A DNA stretch of 64,000 nucleotides. Source: Nocardia terpenica. Lineage in GTDB: Bacteria; Actinomycetota; Actinomycetes; Mycobacteriales; Mycobacteriaceae. The DNA lies in the NCBI RefSeq assembly GCF_013186535.1, contig NZ_JABMCZ010000003.1, forward strand, positions 2,046,001-2,110,000, in the 5' to 3' direction. The translations under genes were made by a program, and so were the position numbers. Below are positions 59,410-64,000 of this stretch, in pieces; within the stretch, counting starts at the first letter, position 1; every line of letters begins with the position of its first letter. Below the pieces are notes generated by a model, which made no database searches, was not told where the DNA came from, and was given only the letters and a program-made list of their open reading frames with translations.

Positions 59410-59620
59410 GGGTCGACTATGCCGGGCTGTTGTCGGCATCGGGCCGGTTCGCGGGCCCCGATTTCGGCGGTCTCGGTGTGGCGGTGGCGGCGGGCGAGGC
59501 TTCCCGGTACTCTCCACGCGGTAGCTGAATCATTGCCATTGATCGGGTTTTCGCGGAAAGTTCGAGGAGGCGTGGTTTGCTCGCACGTATGCCGGTATCG
59601 CCCGCGCCGGGGGCGGTCCG

Positions 59621-60670
59621 ATGCTGAGGGGGCTGCGTCGGCCGGTGCTGGGTTTCGGTGCGTTCGTCGTGGTTTCGTTGCTTCTGATCGCGGTGATGTG
59701 GAATACGCTGGCGCACAGCGTCTCGGGTCCGACCGACCGGTACTCGGCGGTGTTCACCGATGTGCTGGGCCTGCGGGCCGGTGACGACGTGCGGATGGCG
59801 GGGGTGCGGGTCGGCGCGGTGGACGCCATCGACCTGATCCGCGACCCGAAGACGCATCGGTACCTGGCCCGGGTGACGATGCGGGTGCAGCGCACGCAGA
59901 CCCTGTACGGAACCACGAAAGCCCTTGTGCGCTACCAGAATCTGATCGGCCAGCGGTACGTGGCGCTGGCGCCGGGCGACAAGGGCGATCCGGCCCCGCT
60001 GCGCGCGGGCGCCTCCATCCCGCCGGAGCGCACCGAGCCCTCCTTCGATATCTCCGGTCTGCTCAACGGTTTTCAGCCTTTGTTCGAGAATTTGCAGCCC
60101 CAGCGGGTGAACGAGCTGTCGGAGACGTTCGTTCAGGCGCTGCAGGGAGACCGAGTCTCGTTGAGCTCCTTCATTGTTCAGGCCGCGGCGGTGGCCGCCG
60201 ACTTCGAGCGCCGCGACGCCATCCTGGCCGACGTGATCGCCAACCTCTCCGGCACCATGCGCGGATTGGCCGCTCGCGGAGACGAATTGGAGACGCTGGT
60301 CACCCAGACCCGGGCGCTCGTCGAGGGCCTGTACGAGCAGGGCAGGTCGCTGCAGAGCGCCACCGTGCAGATCGCCGCGGGCGCGGACTCGATGGTGCGG
60401 GCGGTCGCCTCGGCACAGCCCAAAATCGCACCGGCACAGCGGTCCGTGCGCGACGCGCTGACCCTGCTGCTGGACAACGGCGCGAAACTCGACCAGGCCG
60501 CGGTGGACCTGCCGGGCGCCCTCGCCGATCTCGGCAACGCCACCCAGCTGGGCGCCTACAACGAGGCCTACATTTGCAGCCTGGACATCTCCCTCTACGG
60601 CATCCTGTTCCCGCGCGGGCTGATCTCCCTGATCGGCGGCCCGTCGCACTCGGCGGTGTGCCGCCCCTGA
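59621..60670 (+). CDS. MCE-family (MlaD-like) protein, solitary
   Basis: 349 aa. N-terminal membrane anchor (about 8-30, PVLGFGAFVVVSLLLIAVMW), MCE domain (about 40-118, YSAVFTDVLGLRAGDDVRMA, RYQNLIGQRYVALAPG), then a long helical region and C-terminal Cys (YICSLDISLYG, AVCRP). MCE proteins form tubes for lipid transport and normally occur in six-gene operons with YrbE permeases, which are absent here. ATG 59621. Probably works with an mce operon elsewhere. The sequence is closest to the MceB type. Confidence 0.88.
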   Translation: MLRGLRRPVLGFGAFVVVSLLLIAVMWNTLAHSVSGPTDRYSAVFTDVLGLRAGDDVRMAGVRVGAVDAIDLIRDPKTHRYLARVTMRVQRTQTLYGTTKALVRYQNLIGQRYVALAPGDKGDPAPLRAGASIPPERTEPSFDISGLLNGFQPLFENLQPQRVNELSETFVQALQGDRVSLSSFIVQAAAVAADFERRDAILADVIANLSGTMRGLAARGDELETLVTQTRALVEGLYEQGRSLQSATVQIAAGADSMVRAVASAQPKIAPAQRSVRDALTLLLDNGAKLDQAAVDLPGALADLGNATQLGAYNEAYICSLDISLYGILFPRGLISLIGGPSHSAVCRP

Positions 60671-60674
60671 GCGG

Positions 60675-62915
60675 TCAGCGGGCCGGTTCGGAGCGCTCCG
60701 AATCCTGGTGGGCGGGAATGATTTCCGAGGTCCTGGCGACCGCGCCGGTCGGGTCGACCTCGATGCGCCGGTAGCGGTCGGGCGCGGACACCACCACCGT
60801 GGCGACGGTGTCGCGGCCCGGCGGCAGCGCGCGCACGGTGACCCGCCCCGCGCGGGTGGTGTCGAGCTCGGCCACCGCGGTCTCGATCACCAGGGCACGG
60901 ACCCGGTCGGCGACATCGCCGAGGCCGCCGTCGTCGAACACCGTCACGTCGATACCCCGCCGCCGCGCCCGGCGGGCGGCCCGCACGAACTCCGGCACCG
61001 CGAATCCCGGGGCGCGCAACCGATCTCGCAGCTGCGCCTCCAGCAGGCGGCACTCCTCGACGGCGGCCGCCGACAGCGGGCGGCCCGCGGCGATCCGCTC
61101 CAGCACGGGGCGGGCGGTGCGGTCCAGATAGGCCAGTTGCCGTTCGCGTTCCCGGCTCAGCGCCGCGGCCCGTGCCTCGGCGCCGGCGTGGGCGGCCACC
61201 ACCGCGCGGGCGGCGTGGAAGGAGCTCAGCGTCGGGCGCAGCGACGCGGTCAGCACCCCGGCCGCCACCACCGTCTCCGCGGGCGAGGCCAGCGCGTCCA
61301 GCATTCCGCCGATCCCGCCCCCGGCCGCCAGGATCGGCACGGCCACACCGGCCAATCCGACTGCGGCGGGCCCGATCCGGCTCCGGATGGCGATCACCGC
61401 CAGCGAATAGGAGTAGGCGACCGCGATCCAGAACACGTGGTACAGCGGCGTCGTCCCCGCGTAACCGGCGATGGTGAGGGCGGCCGCGATCGGACCCACC
61501 GCCACCGCGAGCCAGGTCACGGGCCACGACAGCGGGTCGGCCCGGGGCGCCAGCACGGCCACGCCCGTCAGCGCGGTCAGGCCGTAGGCCACCGCCGCGA
61601 GCATCGGATCCGTGCCGTAGTCCAGCTCGCCGAGCATCCACAGCACGATCGCGAGCAGCAGCAGGACCAGCAGCGCGGCCCCGGCCGGGCTGTGCGCGTT
61701 GATCAGCGCGGGCAGCGCCGGTTCGGACGGATCGGCGTGCGTCCAGCGCAGCGTGATCGTGGTGCCGCGGCCGGGCCGGGTCTCGACGACGGCGTCGCCG
61801 CCGCGCAGCCGCCGCATCCGACCGAGAATGCTGTGGCGCACGCCGAGCCGGTCCAGCGCCACCCGCGCCGGATCGAATCCCACACCGTCGTCGGTGAATC
61901 GGACGCTGGCGCCGCCCTCGTCGACCACGACGGCGACCCGGCGCGAGACCGCGCGTCCGTCCGGTGCGGCGTGCCGCACGCTGTTGCGGGCCGCCTCGCC
62001 GAGCGCCGCCGCCATCGCGGTGACCACGTCGCGGGGCAGGCCGAGGGTGCCCGCGTCGCGGGCGATGCGGGCGCGGACCGCGATCGAGGTATCGACCTCG
62101 GTGACCGCCTTGCTGAGCGCGGCCAGCGCGGCCGGGATCGTCATCGGCCGATCGGCGGCGCGATCGTCGCCGATCTCCGCCAGCTGCCGCAGCGTGCGTG
62201 CGGCCGCGCGGGCCGCGCCCGGCCCGCCCGCGGCCCGCGCCGTTTCCAGCAGGGTGGCCAGGACGCTGTCGTGGATGAGTCCGGCGAATCGCGCCTGCTC
62301 CTGATCGGTCGCCTCGATGGTCGCCGCCACCGTCGCCTGCCGGACCGCGATGCCGGTCGCCTCGTCGAGCCGCCCCGCGGCGTGCAGCACGCGGGCGGCG
62401 ATCGCGGCGAAGAACCCCTGCGCGAGATAGGTGCGCAGCAGGCTCTGCCCGAGGCTGTGCACCCCCGGGCCGCCGGACACGTAGAGATCCACCGCCACCC
62501 CCAAAGTGCCCGCCGCCAGCAGATACACCGGCCATGCCCGCGGCCAGGCGAGCACACCCGCGACGGTGGTGACGGTGACCAGCGGCGGCAGCCAGGTGCC
62601 CTCCGGGGCGAAACACGCGTACCGGCAGGCGAGCGGCAGGGCGCCCACGCAGAGCGGGAAGGTCGCCGCCAGCGCGAGCGCCGTCCGCCGGACCGCGACG
62701 ACGCCGCCGCGCAGGCCCGCGCCCGCCAGCGCGCCGCTGGTGGTTACCAGCGCGACGACCGCGACCGGTGTCCACCACGGGCTCACGATCTGGGCCTGCC
62801 GCAGGATCATCGGCAGGTGGGCCACCACCCACAGCACCCCGCCGACGCCGACCGCCGCCCCGATGGACCGCCGGGCACGGTCGTACGCGCGCATACTCGT
62901 TCGGTCGCTTGCCAC
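60675..62915 (-). CDS. Two-module sensor histidine kinase-like protein
   Basis: 746 aa from GTG 62915 (GGGGGG 5 bases upstream; ATG 62948 also possible). First half: six membrane spans, a DesK-type H-box RFAGLIHDSVLATLLETA (His215), and an ATPase domain (LGEAARNSVRHA, DDGVGFDPARVALDRLGVRH, GRGTTITL). Second half: a new block of membrane spans (about 430-560) and another cytoplasmic domain with LSRERERQLAYLDRTARPVL that resembles a degenerate kinase core without clear N or G boxes. No response regulator is adjacent. Orphan sensor of unknown signal. Confidence 0.75.
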   Translation of the reverse strand: MASDRTSMRAYDRARRSIGAAVGVGGVLWVVAHLPMILRQAQIVSPWWTPVAVVALVTTSGALAGAGLRGGVVAVRRTALALAATFPLCVGALPLACRYACFAPEGTWLPPLVTVTTVAGVLAWPRAWPVYLLAAGTLGVAVDLYVSGGPGVHSLGQSLLRTYLAQGFFAAIAARVLHAAGRLDEATGIAVRQATVAATIEATDQEQARFAGLIHDSVLATLLETARAAGGPGAARAAARTLRQLAEIGDDRAADRPMTIPAALAALSKAVTEVDTSIAVRARIARDAGTLGLPRDVVTAMAAALGEAARNSVRHAAPDGRAVSRRVAVVVDEGGASVRFTDDGVGFDPARVALDRLGVRHSILGRMRRLRGGDAVVETRPGRGTTITLRWTHADPSEPALPALINAHSPAGAALLVLLLLAIVLWMLGELDYGTDPMLAAVAYGLTALTGVAVLAPRADPLSWPVTWLAVAVGPIAAALTIAGYAGTTPLYHVFWIAVAYSYSLAVIAIRSRIGPAAVGLAGVAVPILAAGGGIGGMLDALASPAETVVAAGVLTASLRPTLSSFHAARAVVAAHAGAEARAAALSRERERQLAYLDRTARPVLERIAAGRPLSAAAVEECRLLEAQLRDRLRAPGFAVPEFVRAARRARRRGIDVTVFDDGGLGDVADRVRALVIETAVAELDTTRAGRVTVRALPPGRDTVATVVVSAPDRYRRIEVDPTGAVARTSEIIPAHQDSERSEPAR

Positions 62916-63094
62916 GGTGCCCCCCGTGTGGACCTCGGTCACCACCATGAATCACCCGTCGTCCTCGACGTCGTCTTCCATGGTATTCATCGCCGGATCG
63001 GCGGCCAGTGCAGCACTTCTCCGAAAAACGATGTCGAACTGGCCGTTTGCGCGCGTGTTGACACCGTCGACGCGCGAAACATACCGTCGGGCAC

Positions 63095-63577
63095 GTGACA
63101 TCGACGTTGCCCGAGGACCACACCGGCGCCTCGCTGCCGCCGCATCAGGACCGCTGTTTCGGTTGCGGGCCGGGCAATTCCGCGGGGCTGGGCATCGCCT
63201 TCACCCGCGCGCAGGACGGGATCGTCGGCGTGCTGACGCTGGACGAACGGCATCAGGGCGCGCCCGGTGTGGCGCACGGCGGCGTGGTGGCCGCCGCCCT
63301 GGACGAGACCGCCGGTTCGGCGCTGCTGCCGCTGGGTCTGCCCGCTGTCACCGCGCAGCTCGACGTCTCCTATCACGCGCCGGTGCCGATCGGCCGCACG
63401 CTCACCGTTCGCTCGCGGCTCGACGAACGCGCGGGCCGCAAGCTGCGCATCACCGCCGAACTGGAACTGGACGGTTCCGTCGTGGCCCGCGCCCGGGTCC
63501 TGTTCATCGAGGTCCCGGCCGAACATTTCCTGGCCAACGGCGCCGCGCCCGGCGACCTTCCGGCCCTGGGCATCTGA
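63095..63577 (+). CDS. PaaI-type hotdog thioesterase
   Basis: 160 aa. GTG 63095 opens MTSTLPEDHTGASLPPHQDR (GTG read as Met). Hotdog-fold features: RCFGCGPGNSAGLGIAF, the GVAHGGVVAAALDETAGSAL active-site helix with the catalytic Asp/Glu region, and VSYHAPVPIGRTLTVRSRLD. Likely hydrolyses an acyl- or aroyl-CoA. No ribosome binding site; possibly leaderless. Divergent from the kinase at 62915. Confidence 0.85.
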   Translation: MTSTLPEDHTGASLPPHQDRCFGCGPGNSAGLGIAFTRAQDGIVGVLTLDERHQGAPGVAHGGVVAAALDETAGSALLPLGLPAVTAQLDVSYHAPVPIGRTLTVRSRLDERAGRKLRITAELELDGSVVARARVLFIEVPAEHFLANGAAPGDLPALGI

Positions 63578-63702
63578 CACCGACCCACCACGCCGCCCGA
63601 TGGCCCACCGATAGTCCCGATCGACCCGTTCCGGGCGAAGGACCGGCGTCCTCGCGTGACAATGGGTGAGGTCGTGCTGTGCGCGGGCATTGGAGGGTCA
63701 CC

Positions 63703-64000
63703 ATGACCGATCGAGAATCCTTCGACTACATCATCGTCGGTGCCGGAAGCGCGGGATGCGTGCTCGCCCACCGGCTCACCGAGGACCCGGCGGTCTCGGT
63801 CCTGCTGCTGGAGGCGGGCCCCGCGGACGACGCCGACGAGATCCACATCCCCGCGGCATGGGGCACACTCATCCGCACGCACTGGGATTGGCGCTACGAG
63901 ACCACGCCGCAGAAGCAGCTCGGCGGGCGACGCGCGTACTGGCCGCGGATGAAGGCGCTCGGCGGATGCTCGTCGATGAACGCCATGATCTACATCCGCG
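63703..64000 (+). CDS. GMC-family oxidoreductase, 5' end (cut by window edge)
   Basis: ATG 63703 follows TGGAGG. The 99 visible codons start MTDRESFDYIIVGAGSAGCV (FAD ADP-binding GxGxxG), continue LAHRLTEDPAVSVLLLEAGP and reach the GMC signature region GGRRAYWPRMKALGGCSSMN. These are features of choline/alcohol dehydrogenases of the glucose-methanol-choline family. The substrate domain and the C-terminal His-Asn pair lie outside the window, so the substrate cannot be proposed. Confidence 0.92.
   Translation, partial: MTDRESFDYIIVGAGSAGCVLAHRLTEDPAVSVLLLEAGPADDADEIHIPAAWGTLIRTHWDWRYETTPQKQLGGRRAYWPRMKALGGCSSMNAMIYIR

Overview
The window is high-GC DNA (about 70 percent GC, strong G/C bias at third codon positions, many GTG starts, many 4-bp ATGA or GTGA gene overlaps). 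The content points to a mycolic-acid actinomycete, most likely Nocardia: an LppY/LpqO-type lipoprotein, an MCE protein, a luciferase-like F420-type oxidoreductase, two cytochromes P450 and many one- and two-component regulators. This is inferred from protein families only. No rRNA, tRNA or CRISPR array was seen. The region is a chromosomal patchwork of short operons, with traces of mobile DNA: an IS630-type transposase 5' end cut by the left edge and a Tn3-type transposase scrap at 14464-14634.

Layout. 1-5.1 kb: small hypotheticals, a secreted GH18 chitinase and a nitrilase that share a bidirectional terminator, and a cold-shock protein. 5.3-14.4 kb: a frameshifted XRE-cupin regulator, a membrane-anchored HTH protein, secreted proteins, an epimerase-like protein, an ADP-ribosylglycohydrolase divergent from an AAA ATPase, an AA10-LPMO-like protein without a signal peptide, an ornithine-cyclodeaminase-like protein, an LLM oxidoreductase and a short L25-like protein. 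14.6-18.1 kb: an LppY-type lipoprotein divergent from an OmpR/histidine kinase pair. 19.1-21.4 kb: DUF969-DUF979-pcp operon. 22.2-24.3 kb: tryptophan dioxygenase and kynureninase-like pair. 24.7-28.9 kb: two GH1 paralogues on either side of a P450. 29-36.5 kb: aldo/keto reductase, DegT aminotransferase, FAD monooxygenase/TetR pair with twin operators, and a histidine kinase-response regulator-Mut7-C RNase operon. 36.7-49.9 kb: frameshifted membrane protein with an SDR, P450, S41 and M28 peptidases, XRE/phosphotransferase pair, 3-hydroxybutyrate dehydrogenase, carboxylesterase and Lrp-type regulator. 50.2-53.5 kb: membrane protein, metallo-beta-lactamase-fold protein, CNT nucleoside transporter. 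53.8-59.4 kb: a tightly coupled amino-sugar (MurNAc-type) salvage operon. 59.6-64 kb: solitary MCE protein, unusual two-module kinase, thioesterase and the start of a GMC oxidoreductase.

The most unusual signal is non-coding. At least eight copies of a short palindrome are scattered between genes. Each has a 9-bp stem (GATCCCGGC type) around a nearly invariant 9-nt loop (GTGCTTTTG or its complement). Stem changes between copies are compensated on the other arm, so the hairpin itself appears to be conserved. Two genes take their TGA stop from the arm of an element, one copy is followed by a 24-bp tandem repeat grown from its arm, and two copies form an inverted pair behind a 22-bp tandem duplication.

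Two genes (5300-5901 and 36754-37429) are each broken by a one-base change in a run of G. Both look like otherwise healthy proteins, so these are either base-calling errors or slippage sites.
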